The notes beneath the pieces are model-generated. The model saw nothing but the letters and a program-made list of their open reading frames with translations. It did not search any database and was not told the DNA's origin. A DNA stretch of 64,000 nt. It comes from Nostoc piscinale CENA21 (GTDB lineage: Bacteria > Cyanobacteriota > Cyanobacteriia > Cyanobacteriales > Nostocaceae). The stretch is from positions 1,801,263 to 1,865,262 of the forward strand of contig NZ_CP012036.1 in assembly GCF_001298445.1 (NCBI RefSeq). Direction: 5' to 3'. Of this stretch, positions 24,189 through 33,154 are shown piece by piece (within the stretch, counting starts at the first letter, position 1; the number at the start of each line of letters is the position of its first letter). The position numbers and the translations under genes were made by a program.

Positions 24189-25523
24189 ATGGTTCAAGTT
24201 ACTTTTAATGTGTGGGGAAACGGTTCTATTAACCGTTCAGGAATAATTAATTCTAGTGAGCCGACATATACTATTATTCACGGCTATCAAAGCACTGCTG
24301 GTAATGCTGGGAATAACTACCAACCCGCAGATTGGGTAGTCAACATTGCCCAAACCATTCGCCAGCGCGAGTCGAATGCAAACATTATTTTGGTAGATTG
24401 GGAAGCAGGCGCAAGTTCCTTGTATTATCCAACTGCGGCTAGTAACACGCGGGATGTCGGGAATCAGTTGGCTACCTATTTAAGAAGTCGCGGTGTAGCT
24501 CCAGCTGATGTTAACCTGATTGGACATAGTTTAGGAGCGCATGTAGCGGGGTTTGCTGGTGCGGCTTATCGTGCGGCTACGGGAAGTTCCATCGGACAAA
24601 TTGTGGGCTTAGATCCAGCTGGGCCGAATTTTGAAGGTGCAGCCGCAGGCGATCGCTTAGATCCCACCGATGCAACTCGCGTGACAGCTATACATACCAG
24701 TGAAACCTTGGGCTACGATGCACGACTCGCTACCCTAGACCTCTACATTAACTGGAATGACCTATTCCAACCAGGACAAATCAGTTTTGTGGGTAATCAC
24801 AGCTATGCCCATACTTTGTATACACAATTACTCCAAGGCAATAGCTTTACTCAGTCAAACGATACTCTGCTGAACTTGAACACCGTACTCAATGCAGGGT
24901 TTCTGGGTGAGAACTATAACAGCACTAAAAACAATCAAGTAATTGCTGCACTCAATCTTGTTGGTACTACTGGCAATGATGTTTTGTCTGGTGGTGCAGC
25001 TAATGATACTATCCGTGGCAACGCTGGTAATGACAGAATTACAGGTGGCGACGGTAATGATTTGCTTTACGGTGATAGTGGTAATGACCGCATCAATGGC
25101 GGACGTGGTAATGATTCTATCTTCGGTGGTAGTGGAAGCGATCGCTTGTTTGGTGATGATGGCAACGATATCATCACAGGTGCAGATGCCTCAAATGGTA
25201 GAGGTTTGGGTGAAATTGACCGCTTAACAGGTAGTATAGGGAGCGATCGCTTTGTGGTTGGTGCTACCACGGGTGTCTTCTACAGCGATGGTAATACTAG
25301 CACCTCTGGTCTAAGTGACTATGCCTTAATCACTGATTTCAATGCCCTAGAAGATATCATCCAATTATCAGGCTCTAAATCTAGCTACAGCTTGGGAACC
25401 GTACCCACTGGTTTACCTACAGGGACAGCCCTATTCCTCAATGAAAGCAGCCTGGAACTAGTAGCGATTATTCAAGGTTCTACCAACTTCAGCTTGAGTG
25501 CTAACTATTTCGTCACAGTTTAA
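24189..25523 (+). CDS. Lipase-family protein with RTX calcium-binding repeats
   Basis: About 444 residues from the ATG at 24189; an upstream ATG at 24138 would add 17. The N-terminal two thirds matches the pancreatic-lipase family: GHSLGAHVAG with the nucleophile Ser, GLDPAGPNFEG with the acid Asp, and AIHTSE with the His of the triad. From about residue 275 come glycine-aspartate nonapeptides (GGDGNDLLYGDSGND and further turns), RTX units that bind calcium after export. No N-terminal signal peptide is seen, which fits type I secretion. Substrate could be lipid or a phospholipid ester. Confidence 0.85.
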   Translation: MVQVTFNVWGNGSINRSGIINSSEPTYTIIHGYQSTAGNAGNNYQPADWVVNIAQTIRQRESNANIILVDWEAGASSLYYPTAASNTRDVGNQLATYLRSRGVAPADVNLIGHSLGAHVAGFAGAAYRAATGSSIGQIVGLDPAGPNFEGAAAGDRLDPTDATRVTAIHTSETLGYDARLATLDLYINWNDLFQPGQISFVGNHSYAHTLYTQLLQGNSFTQSNDTLLNLNTVLNAGFLGENYNSTKNNQVIAALNLVGTTGNDVLSGGAANDTIRGNAGNDRITGGDGNDLLYGDSGNDRINGGRGNDSIFGGSGSDRLFGDDGNDIITGADASNGRGLGEIDRLTGSIGSDRFVVGATTGVFYSDGNTSTSGLSDYALITDFNALEDIIQLSGSKSSYSLGTVPTGLPTGTALFLNESSLELVAIIQGSTNFSLSANYFVTV

Positions 25524-25541
25524 ATTTCAAAAGTCCCCGAT

Positions 25542-25571
25542 AGCCCGCTACAGGCGGGCTTTTCATTTTTA
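25542..25571 (+). terminator. Terminator of the lipase gene
   Basis: AGCCCGC (25542-25548) pairs with GCGGGCT (25554-25560) around a 5-base loop, followed by TTTCATTTTT. It begins 19 bases after the stop codon. Confidence 0.8.
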
Positions 25572-25677
25572 ACAGTATTTTATCTAGCTTTTATAAGGTT
25601 ATCTTAGCTGTCTCTTAACATCAATCGTTTACAACTCCTGAGTAGCAGACAATTCATTCACAATTCAGGAGAACACT

Positions 25678-26937
25678 ATGAAATTTTCCAGACGTAAATT
25701 TTTCACCTTAGCCGGAACAGGAACAGCCGGTGCTGTTCTTTTATCACCATTACAAGCTTTTTACGCCCAGCGCATATTAGCGGCAGGGCCTTACGGTGCT
25801 TTACAACCAGATCCTTTAGGTGTCCTAGATTTGCCTGCTGGATTTTCTTACAGAAGATTATCAGAAACAGAGCAAACAATGACTGATGGCTACAGAGTTC
25901 CCGGTGGTCATGACGGTATGGCCGCCTTTGCTGGAGCCAATGGTAATACAATTCTCATCCGCAACCATGAACTTTCTCCAAGCTCTAGCAATGGTTTGAG
26001 CGCACCCAATAGCAGGAAGTACAACACAAGTGCTAGGGGCGGTTGCACTAAATTAGTGGTTAATTCTTCCCGTAACCTAGTAGAACATCGAGGAGTTTTG
26101 GCGGGAACCATTCGCAATTGTGCTGGTGGCCCTACGCCTTCAGGGTCTTGGTTAAGTTGTGAGGAAACCTTTGAAACCAATAACAACAAAAGGCATGGTT
26201 ATGTGTTTGAAGTTCCCAGTAGCGCCAATACTTTTGTTACCCCTGTCCCACTAACAGCTATGGGGCGTTTCAACCATGAGGCTGCTGCGGTAGATCCCAA
26301 CACAGGCTATATTTACATGACAGAAGACCAGCCGAATGGACTATTTTATCGCTTCATTCCCAACCAAACCAACAACCTGAGTGCTGGCGGTACGCTCTAC
26401 GCCTTAAGAATTATCGGCTCATCTGGAATCAACACCGCTACAAATTTCCCTAAAAATACTCAAATAACAGTAGACTGGGTAACAATTAATACTCCTGATC
26501 CCGCTAATGATACCGTCAGAACCGAAGGTTATAACAAAGGTGCAGCCAGGTTTTCTGGTGGCGAAGGTATCTTTTATGGTAGTGGTTATGTCTACTTCAC
26601 TTGTAAGAGTGGCGGTAGTAGTGGAGATGGTCAAATTTGGCGCTATTCGCCTACTAACAATACCGTTGAACTGTATATTGAACCCAACAATTCTGGCCTT
26701 TTAGATAATCCCGACAATATTATTGTTTTCCCCAACCGTGACATCTTCCTTTGTGAAGATGGAGATGGAACAGATTATATTTTGGGCATTACACCCAGTG
26801 GCAGTCTTTACAAGTTTGCCAGGAATGCTCTCAACACATCAGAGTTTGCTGGAGTTTGTTTCTCACCTGATGGGCAAACCATGTTTGTGAATATGCAGAC
26901 ACCAGGAATTACCTTTGCGATTTGGGGTTCCTGGTAA
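25678..26937 (+). CDS. PhoX/DUF839-family phosphatase
   Basis: 419 residues. The N-terminus SRRKFFTLAGTGTAGAVLL is a twin-arginine signal. The body matches PhoX-type proteins: LDLPAGFSYRRLSETEQTMT, GGHDGMAAF, LIRNHELSP, WLSCEETFETN and HEAAAVDPNTGYIYMTEDQ, which carry the residues that bind calcium and iron in the family. PhoX removes phosphate from organic esters in the periplasm. It is shorter than many PhoX proteins, so exact activity is not certain. GGAG precedes the ATG at 25678. Confidence 0.8.
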   Translation: MKFSRRKFFTLAGTGTAGAVLLSPLQAFYAQRILAAGPYGALQPDPLGVLDLPAGFSYRRLSETEQTMTDGYRVPGGHDGMAAFAGANGNTILIRNHELSPSSSNGLSAPNSRKYNTSARGGCTKLVVNSSRNLVEHRGVLAGTIRNCAGGPTPSGSWLSCEETFETNNNKRHGYVFEVPSSANTFVTPVPLTAMGRFNHEAAAVDPNTGYIYMTEDQPNGLFYRFIPNQTNNLSAGGTLYALRIIGSSGINTATNFPKNTQITVDWVTINTPDPANDTVRTEGYNKGAARFSGGEGIFYGSGYVYFTCKSGGSSGDGQIWRYSPTNNTVELYIEPNNSGLLDNPDNIIVFPNRDIFLCEDGDGTDYILGITPSGSLYKFARNALNTSEFAGVCFSPDGQTMFVNMQTPGITFAIWGSW

Positions 26938-26962
26938 ATTTAGCTCTTAACTAAATCCTCTT

Positions 26963-27829
26963 CTACCTATTACTTACTATATCCACGGCTCCTACACGTA
27001 ATGCCACACGTTTGTACTGACTAGCATCATAAGGAACACCAGCGTGCATAACTTGGGAGTTATCCCAAAAAACCAAATCTCCAGGCTGCCACACATGAGC
27101 ATAAACGGGTGTACATTCTAAAATCCTTTGAAATAGTTCGTGCCAAAATTTTTGCGCCAAACTCAATTCATCTTCCATTCCTACCAGTATGGATGTATCT
27201 GAACCTAGATATAAGCCTTTCTGCCCCGTGACTTTATGAGTTGAAACAATAGGATGTTTTTTCATCGGTACATCTGCCCCTAGCTTAGATGTTCTTGGTG
27301 GCAGATGATACATTGACATTTGCTCTAATTGCTGCTGATATTCAGGCTTAAGATTTTGATAAGCCTCTACCATATCAAGAAATTCCGTGGTGTGGGGTTG
27401 ACCATCAATTCCTTGTGCTGGTATTTCCACACCATACAACATCACTACATACAAAGAATTCATATCTAGACCTGCTGTTCTGGGCAGATGGTCTTTGTCA
27501 TGATGCCATTGCCAAGCAAATTTACCCAGAATTTCGGGAGAATTTGTTTTGGGATTTCCTAAGATACCAACACCAGGGCTTTGTAAATTTGGGTCAATAT
27601 CTGGGTCTAAAGGTTTGGGTAGATACTTAAAGCCTGATTCCCCAAAAGCTTGGGTGGCAAATTTCTGCAATTGTGATGCTGTTAAATGTTGATCTCTGAC
27701 GACAACTACACCATTCGCCCAAAGAGATTGTTTAAATTCTTGTATTTGTTGGTTTGTAAGTTGCGTCAGATTGCAACCTTGTAAAACTTCTGTACCTAGT
27801 CTATGATGCTGCTGAACTGTTTGCGGCAT
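26963..27829 (-). CDS. TauD/TfdA-type Fe(II)/2-oxoglutarate dioxygenase
   Basis: 288 residues. The facial triad is visible: His109 and Asp111 in WHHDKDH and the distal His in DNSQVMHAGVPYD; the Arg in YKRVALRVG should hold 2-oxoglutarate. FWDNSQVMHAG is the typical C-terminal signature of the TauD family, which hydroxylates small organic acids such as taurine or chlorophenoxyacetate. The natural substrate cannot be told. It is convergent with the PhoX-like gene. Confidence 0.85.
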   Translation of the reverse strand: MPQTVQQHHRLGTEVLQGCNLTQLTNQQIQEFKQSLWANGVVVVRDQHLTASQLQKFATQAFGESGFKYLPKPLDPDIDPNLQSPGVGILGNPKTNSPEILGKFAWQWHHDKDHLPRTAGLDMNSLYVVMLYGVEIPAQGIDGQPHTTEFLDMVEAYQNLKPEYQQQLEQMSMYHLPPRTSKLGADVPMKKHPIVSTHKVTGQKGLYLGSDTSILVGMEDELSLAQKFWHELFQRILECTPVYAHVWQPGDLVFWDNSQVMHAGVPYDASQYKRVALRVGAVDIVSNR

Positions 27830-28208
27830 TTTCCTAGTCCTTGTTACTTGATTTCAATCTATCGGCTAAACAGTTCAAGAGAATGGATGTGTTAAAAAAT
27901 ATTTATTCGCTAGTTACAATTCTCAACAAACAGCATTTAGTATGTATCAGTACAAATTCTGTACGCAGCCGTGGATAAATCAACCATGCCAAATTTTCCG
28001 TTTGGCGGTCAACCAAACAGGTACCTACACCCTCTCTCTAAACCTTGATTTTTCGTCTCACTGCGTCAGTCCTCGCAACATTACTTAACTATTCTGCGTC
28101 ACGAGATGAATTCTCATCTCATAGGTTTTGAAATTCAAGTAGCCCAGATTTGAATTTCCACCCAGTCTGGCAGTTTGTTGTTTTCATAAATGAGTATCTG
28201 AAAGAATA
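27830..28208. other. Intergenic region, no gene seen
   Basis: 379 bases between the dioxygenase and SLH genes. A short palindrome GAGATGA-ATTC-TCATCTC lies at about 28103-28120. No coding potential recognised. Confidence 0.45.
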
Positions 28209-28898
28209 ATGAGAAATATCAGTAAGTACTTCAGTACGATTTCTTTAGTTGTGCTACTGCAAAGTTTTCCGATAAATGTTCAAGCACAATCAACAGAAAC
28301 ACCTTCTCAGACAAGCTCAGATTCTATTCAACAGGTAATTGCCGCTAAATGGATGACCAATTCGCCAGATGGCAATTTTCATCCTGAAAGATTGCTAAAT
28401 CGGGCAGAATTAGCCTCAATTATGGTGAAAGTCTTTCGGCTAGATAAACGACCATCTGTGAATCAAGAAAATGTTTTGATTGCAGATGTCCCGGCTTCTA
28501 ATCGCGCATTTAACGATATTCAGATAGTCTTAAAAACAGACATCATGAAAGGCTATCGGGGGAATTTGTTTTTTCCCAACCAAAGAGTTAACAGAGCAGA
28601 AGCTTTGGCGATATTTGCCCAAGCTTACGGTGTCTTTCAATTTGATGATGATTCGGTGAATGAGATTTTAGCCTCCCATCCTGATGCTACATCAATTCCG
28701 ACATGGGCGCGAAGAGCGATCGCCACCGTAGTCTCGGAAGGATTTGTCAAAACAGACAGCCAAGGCAATCTTTCCCCATTGCAACCCATGACTCGTGGAG
28801 ATATGGCTTACGTACTGAGTAAATACTTGCAACGGCAACAAAAGCTACCAGACACACCAGAAGTTCCGACTGTGCCTGATAATACAGTTTCACCCTAG
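28209..28898 (+). CDS. Small SLH-domain protein
   Basis: 229 residues. A signal peptide (YFSTISLVVLLQSFPINVQA) leads into three SLH-like units: IAAKWMTNSPDGNFHPERLL with NRAELASIMVKVF, then FNDIQIVLKTDIMKGYRG with NRAEALAIFAQAY, then TVVSEGFVKTDSQGNLSPLQ with TRGDMAYVLSKYL. It should be an exported wall- or outer-membrane-associated protein. It stands upstream of dxs with its own short tail rich in Pro and Thr. Confidence 0.75.
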   Translation: MRNISKYFSTISLVVLLQSFPINVQAQSTETPSQTSSDSIQQVIAAKWMTNSPDGNFHPERLLNRAELASIMVKVFRLDKRPSVNQENVLIADVPASNRAFNDIQIVLKTDIMKGYRGNLFFPNQRVNRAEALAIFAQAYGVFQFDDDSVNEILASHPDATSIPTWARRAIATVVSEGFVKTDSQGNLSPLQPMTRGDMAYVLSKYLQRQQKLPDTPEVPTVPDNTVSP

Positions 28899-29143
28899 TG
28901 TTCAAGGTAACGTACCCATATTCGGAGAAATCACACAAAAAACAGGTATCGAGAATGCCAAACCTTGACAGCAAAAGATTCTTATCTCCTAAAGCTGTAT
29001 CGAAGCAGAGTGTGTGATTACGTAAGTTCTCATTCTTAACGGGTTATGTAACAGAATTGCAACGCCCCATCATCATGGGGGCAACCCGACCGTGGGAAAA
29101 TCAAAATACCAGAAGTAGAAATTAGAGAGGAAAACCCTATAAT

Positions 29144-31051
29144 ATGCATCTGAGCGAAATCACCCATCCTAATCAGTTGCACGGTTTATCTATCCGGCAA
29201 CTGCAACAAATTGCTCGCCAAATTCGAGATAAACACCTGCAAACAGTAGCAGCAACAGGCGGTCATTTAGGGCCAGGTTTGGGTGTTGTAGAGTTAACTC
29301 TAGGGCTTTACCAAACATTAGATTTAGATCAAGATAAAGTTATTTGGGATGTCGGACACCAAGCTTATCCCCACAAATTGATTACAGGACGTTACAGTAA
29401 CTTCCATACCCTCAGACAGAAAGACGGAGTTGCTGGTTATCTCAAACGTTGCGAAAGCAAGTTTGACCACTTTGGTGCTGGTCACGCTTCTACAAGTATC
29501 TCCGCCGCCTTGGGTATGGCATTAGCTAGAGATTTAAAAGGTGAAAAATTTAAAGCGGTTGCTGTTATTGGTGATGGTGCTTTAACTGGTGGGATGGCCT
29601 TAGAAGCCATTAACCATGCTGGACATTTGCCGAAAACTAACTTGCTGGTAGTGCTGAACGACAATGAGATGTCCATCTCTCCCAACGTCGGTGCAATTCC
29701 TCGCTACCTCAACAAAATGCGCCTGAGTCCGCCCGTCCAATTCATCAAAGATAACTTTGAGGAACAATTCAAGCAAATTCCTTTCGTGGGTGAATCTTTG
29801 TCTCCAGAGTTGGGACGCATCAAAGAAGGGATGAAGCGGTTAGCAGTTCCCAAGGTAGGGGCGGTATTTGAAGAACTGGGCTTTACCTATATGGGGCCAG
29901 TTGATGGACACAATTTAGAAGAATTGATTGCAACTTTCCAACAAGCACATCAAATACAAGGGCCAGTTTTAGTACATGTAGTCACAACCAAAGGTAAAGG
30001 CTATGAACTGGCGGAACAAGACCAAGTAGGCTACCATGCCCAAAACCCCTTTAACTTGGCAACCGGGAAGGCTATTCCTTCTAGCAAACCCAAACCCCCT
30101 GCTTATGCTAAAGTCTTTGCCCACACCTTAGTTAAACTAGCTGAACAAAACCCGAAAATCATCGGTATTACAGCCGCAATGGCCACGGGTACAGGTTTAG
30201 ACAAACTGCAAGCTAAACTACCTAATCAATATATAGATGTGGGTATTGCTGAACAACATGCTGTAACTTTAGCAGCAGGTTTAGCATCTGAAGGTATGCG
30301 TCCGGTGGCGGCTATTTATTCAACCTTCTTACAACGAGCTTACGACCAAATTATTCACGATGTTTGTATTCAAAACTTGCCTGTTTTCTTCTGTTTAGAC
30401 AGGGCGGGTATTGTGGGTGCTGATGGCCCCACTCACCAAGGGATGTATGATATTGCTTATTTGCGCTGCATTCCAAACATGGTGCTAATGGCTCCCAAGG
30501 ATGAAGCCGAATTACAACGGATGATTGTGACTGGCATTAATCATACCAGCAGTGCGATCGCTATGCGCTTCCCCCGTGGCAATGGTTACGGTGTCCCTTT
30601 AATGGAAGAAGGTTGGGAACCTTTGGAAATTGGTAAGGGTGAAATTCTCCGCAATGGTGATGATGTGTTAATCGTTGGCTACGGTACTATGGTTTACCCC
30701 AGTATGCAAGCGGCAGAAATTCTCAGCGAACATGGTATTGAAGCCACAGTCATTAACGCCCGCTTTGTCAAGCCTTTAGATACAGAATTAATCTTACCCT
30801 TGGCTAAGAAAATTGGTCGTGTTGTCACCTTAGAAGAAGGTTGTGTGATGGGTGGCTTTGGTTCTGCTGTCGCTGAAGCGTTACTCGATGCTGATATTGT
30901 TGTCCCCATCAAGCGTATTGGTATCCCAGATGTCTTAGTGGAACACGCTACCCCAGAAGAATCTAAGGCAGAATTAGGTTTAACTAGTCGTCAAATTGCC
31001 GAAAGAGTGATGCAGGCTTATTTCCAAAAGCAAGTATCTGCTGTGGTTTAA
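29144..31051 (+). CDS. dxs: 1-deoxy-D-xylulose-5-phosphate synthase
   Basis: 635 residues, full length. The thiamine-diphosphate binding motif GDGALTGGMALEAIN and the HQAYPHKL, KRCESKFDHFGAGH and GIAEQHAVTLAAG stretches identify DXS. It condenses pyruvate and glyceraldehyde 3-phosphate, the first step of the MEP pathway that supplies isoprenoids for carotenoids, chlorophyll side chains and quinones. A GAGAGG stretch lies about 14 bases upstream of the ATG. A GC-rich hairpin (about 29063-29083) is in the 5' region. Confidence 0.97.
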   Translation: MHLSEITHPNQLHGLSIRQLQQIARQIRDKHLQTVAATGGHLGPGLGVVELTLGLYQTLDLDQDKVIWDVGHQAYPHKLITGRYSNFHTLRQKDGVAGYLKRCESKFDHFGAGHASTSISAALGMALARDLKGEKFKAVAVIGDGALTGGMALEAINHAGHLPKTNLLVVLNDNEMSISPNVGAIPRYLNKMRLSPPVQFIKDNFEEQFKQIPFVGESLSPELGRIKEGMKRLAVPKVGAVFEELGFTYMGPVDGHNLEELIATFQQAHQIQGPVLVHVVTTKGKGYELAEQDQVGYHAQNPFNLATGKAIPSSKPKPPAYAKVFAHTLVKLAEQNPKIIGITAAMATGTGLDKLQAKLPNQYIDVGIAEQHAVTLAAGLASEGMRPVAAIYSTFLQRAYDQIIHDVCIQNLPVFFCLDRAGIVGADGPTHQGMYDIAYLRCIPNMVLMAPKDEAELQRMIVTGINHTSSAIAMRFPRGNGYGVPLMEEGWEPLEIGKGEILRNGDDVLIVGYGTMVYPSMQAAEILSEHGIEATVINARFVKPLDTELILPLAKKIGRVVTLEEGCVMGGFGSAVAEALLDADIVVPIKRIGIPDVLVEHATPEESKAELGLTSRQIAERVMQAYFQKQVSAVV

Positions 31052-31085
31052 ATCTACTGTGTGATCTTCATTAATAATGTGATTT

Positions 31086-31111
31086 AGGTGGTCATTTACC
31101 ACCTTTTTTTG
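31086..31111 (+). terminator. Terminator of dxs
   Basis: AGGTGGT (31086-31092) pairs with ACCACCT (31098-31104), loop CATTT, followed by a run of seven further T. Confidence 0.85.
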
Positions 31112-31124
31112 TATTGTTAAATTC

Positions 31125-31145
31125 TTCCCTATTCCCTACTCCCTA
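31125..31145. repeat. Heptamer repeat TTCCCTA at the end of the GGDEF gene
   Basis: TTCCCTA twice and CTCCCTA once in tandem. The stop codon of the leftward PAS-GGDEF gene (31136-31138) is inside it, and its last codons AGG GAG are repeat sequence. Confidence 0.75.
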
Positions 31146-32101
31146 ATCTTAAATACTGCATAACGCGCTTTTCCTTGCTGCTTGGCAGCATACATTGCTG
31201 CATCGGCATTTTGCAGTAAGTTTTCTGGCCTATCGCTACCACCTTGATTGATAGTAATACCTATACTGGCTGTAGTTGAAAATAAATTGCCATTCAGAGT
31301 TAAAGGTAAGCCTAAAGTGTCTTGAATACGTTTGGCTACGTTAATAGCATCGTTAATATCTTTAATATCTTCGAGCAGCACGGCAAACTTATCACCGCTA
31401 AACCTGCCGACTGTATCACCACTGCGTAGGCATGATTCTAACCTGCGAGCGATCGCTATTAATAAATCATCACCCATCGTATGACCATAGCGATCGTTCA
31501 TTTCCTCAAAGCCATCTAAATCTAAAAATAAAATTCCAAAACGGTAATCCATCCGACGTTTACTTCTTTCTACCGCTTGTTTTAATCGGTCTAAAAATAA
31601 AGCTCGATTTGGTAATGCTGTCAATCCATCATAAAACGCATTCTGAAGCAGTCGTGATTCCATCAATTTGCGTTGGGTGACTTCTTGAAGAACTAATACT
31701 GCACCAGTAATATTATTACTACTATCACGCATCGGTGCAGCATAATCGCCAATTAATATTTCTCTGCTATGTTTATTAATTAATACACAATTATCTGGTA
31801 AATATATAACTGTTCCTGTAATTATTGTTTGTGTAGCTAAATCTTCAATTGCTTCTTCTATATCTTTGTCAATTAGTTTCACCACTTCTGCTACATTTTT
31901 TCCATGAGCTTCTTTTAGCTGCCAACCTGTCAGTATTTCAGCCATTGAATTCATAAATTGAATGCAACCATCAGTATCCGTGACAACTACAGCATGTTGC
32001 ATACTGTTAATAATTGCCAACATTGGTTGCTGTTTTTCCTGCATTTTCTCGTTAATAAGGAAATTTTCATCCTCAGCAACTAGGATTTTTTCTGCCAGCA
32101 T
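31136..32101 (-). CDS. PAS-GGDEF protein with degenerate GGDEF motif
   Basis: 321 residues. Residues about 25-140 are a PAS sensor domain (MLAIINSMQHAVVVTDTDGC); residues about 155-320 are a GGDEF domain with FYDGLTALPNRALF, FLDLDGFEEMNDRYGHTMGD and, at the signature loop, SGDKF (235-239) in place of GGDEF. The Glu to Lys change makes diguanylate cyclase activity unlikely, so it may be a c-di-GMP or GTP sensor. There is no EAL domain. It is divergent from nothing close; a single-domain response regulator lies upstream and may work with it. Confidence 0.8.
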   Translation of the reverse strand: MLAEKILVAEDENFLINEKMQEKQQPMLAIINSMQHAVVVTDTDGCIQFMNSMAEILTGWQLKEAHGKNVAEVVKLIDKDIEEAIEDLATQTIITGTVIYLPDNCVLINKHSREILIGDYAAPMRDSSNNITGAVLVLQEVTQRKLMESRLLQNAFYDGLTALPNRALFLDRLKQAVERSKRRMDYRFGILFLDLDGFEEMNDRYGHTMGDDLLIAIARRLESCLRSGDTVGRFSGDKFAVLLEDIKDINDAINVAKRIQDTLGLPLTLNGNLFSTTASIGITINQGGSDRPENLLQNADAAMYAAKQQGKARYAVFKIRE

Positions 32102-32333
32102 ATTCAGATTACCTATTTGCTAAGTTCCGATATTGTGGGAATTGTTAACTGAATCTGAAGGTGAATAATTCTATGATAATCAATATCTCGAATAATCCGA
32201 TTTTATTTTTGAAATTCTTCAATGCAACATTTTAGCCTTGCCATGCCACTACGTGTATTTCAAAAATATGTCTCTACAGGATTTATCAAGTGTTAATTCT
32301 GATAAAGTTGGTATAAAAATAAAAGTGTGAATT

Positions 32334-32756
32334 TTAGATGCAGTGACAAGCCAACTCTTCTTGAATAGTCATCATCAAAGCAGCAAGGTTTATAGGTTTA
32401 ACAAGATAACGACGTGCGCCTAAATGTATGGCTCGTTCTTGATCTGCTTTAAAAGCAAAAGCTGAAACTACAATCACAGGTATTTTAGATAAATATGGAT
32501 GTTTTTGGATTTGTTCTAACAGCCAATAACCATCAATATCTGGTAATTTTAAATCTAGTAACACTAAATCGGGCTGGAATGTGTTGACAGTTGAAAATAA
32601 AGCTGTACCCTTTGACAGACTTTTGACATTAAACCCGCAGTAACCCAGATAGTCACTCAGTAACATCCGGTTTACATGATTATCTTCAATTAATAAGACT
32701 CTTTTTAATTGATTGAGATGCACTTGCTGATTAATAGTAAGTAAATTTACTGTCAT
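32334..32756 (-). CDS. Single-domain response regulator
   Basis: 140 residues forming one receiver domain: acidic pocket IEDN (Glu24, Asp25), phospho-acceptor Asp68 in LVLLDLKLPD, the Ser in VIVVSAFAF and Lys in YLVKPINLAAL. There is no output domain, so it acts by protein contact, possibly on a histidine kinase or on the nearby PAS-GGDEF protein. It lies 233 bases upstream of the latter on the same strand. Confidence 0.85.
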   Translation of the reverse strand: MTVNLLTINQQVHLNQLKRVLLIEDNHVNRMLLSDYLGYCGFNVKSLSKGTALFSTVNTFQPDLVLLDLKLPDIDGYWLLEQIQKHPYLSKIPVIVVSAFAFKADQERAIHLGARRYLVKPINLAALMMTIQEELACHCI

Positions 32757-33154
32757 TACACAACAGAATTGAAGATAGACATTCCAGATTCTAAATTGAA
32801 TACAAAATATGCTGCCAGAGGAGTTATTAAGTTACTAAAAATTTATTTATGCTATTCTGCTATATCAAAAAATAGTCAATAAAAATTAATTTTTTATCTT
32901 AGTATTTACTAAATAATATCATTATGATTTATTGATTTTTTTTAACAAAAAATTAATACTTGCTTAATAAATATTTATATTTTTATTATAGAACTTGATT
33001 GTGAATTTGTTTTCACTCATGTATATGTACTTATATAAATGGCTTATTATAGTGATATATACAACAGTAAATTCACAGGGCAAATATAAAGATTGGATAA
33101 AAAAAAGGAGCAATTATGCTCCTTTAGTAATTATTTGGAATGGAAACCGGAGTC
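32757..33154. other. AT-rich intergenic region with terminator
   Basis: 398 bases of very AT-rich sequence without a gene, ending in the terminator of the PEP-CTERM gene. Confidence 0.5.
33095..33125 (-). terminator. Terminator of the PEP-CTERM gene
   Basis: AAAGGAGCA (33104-33112) and TGCTCCTTT (33117-33125) form a perfect 9-bp stem with a 4-base loop. On the minus strand it is followed by a run of T, so it ends the transcript of the gene at 33155. Confidence 0.85.
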
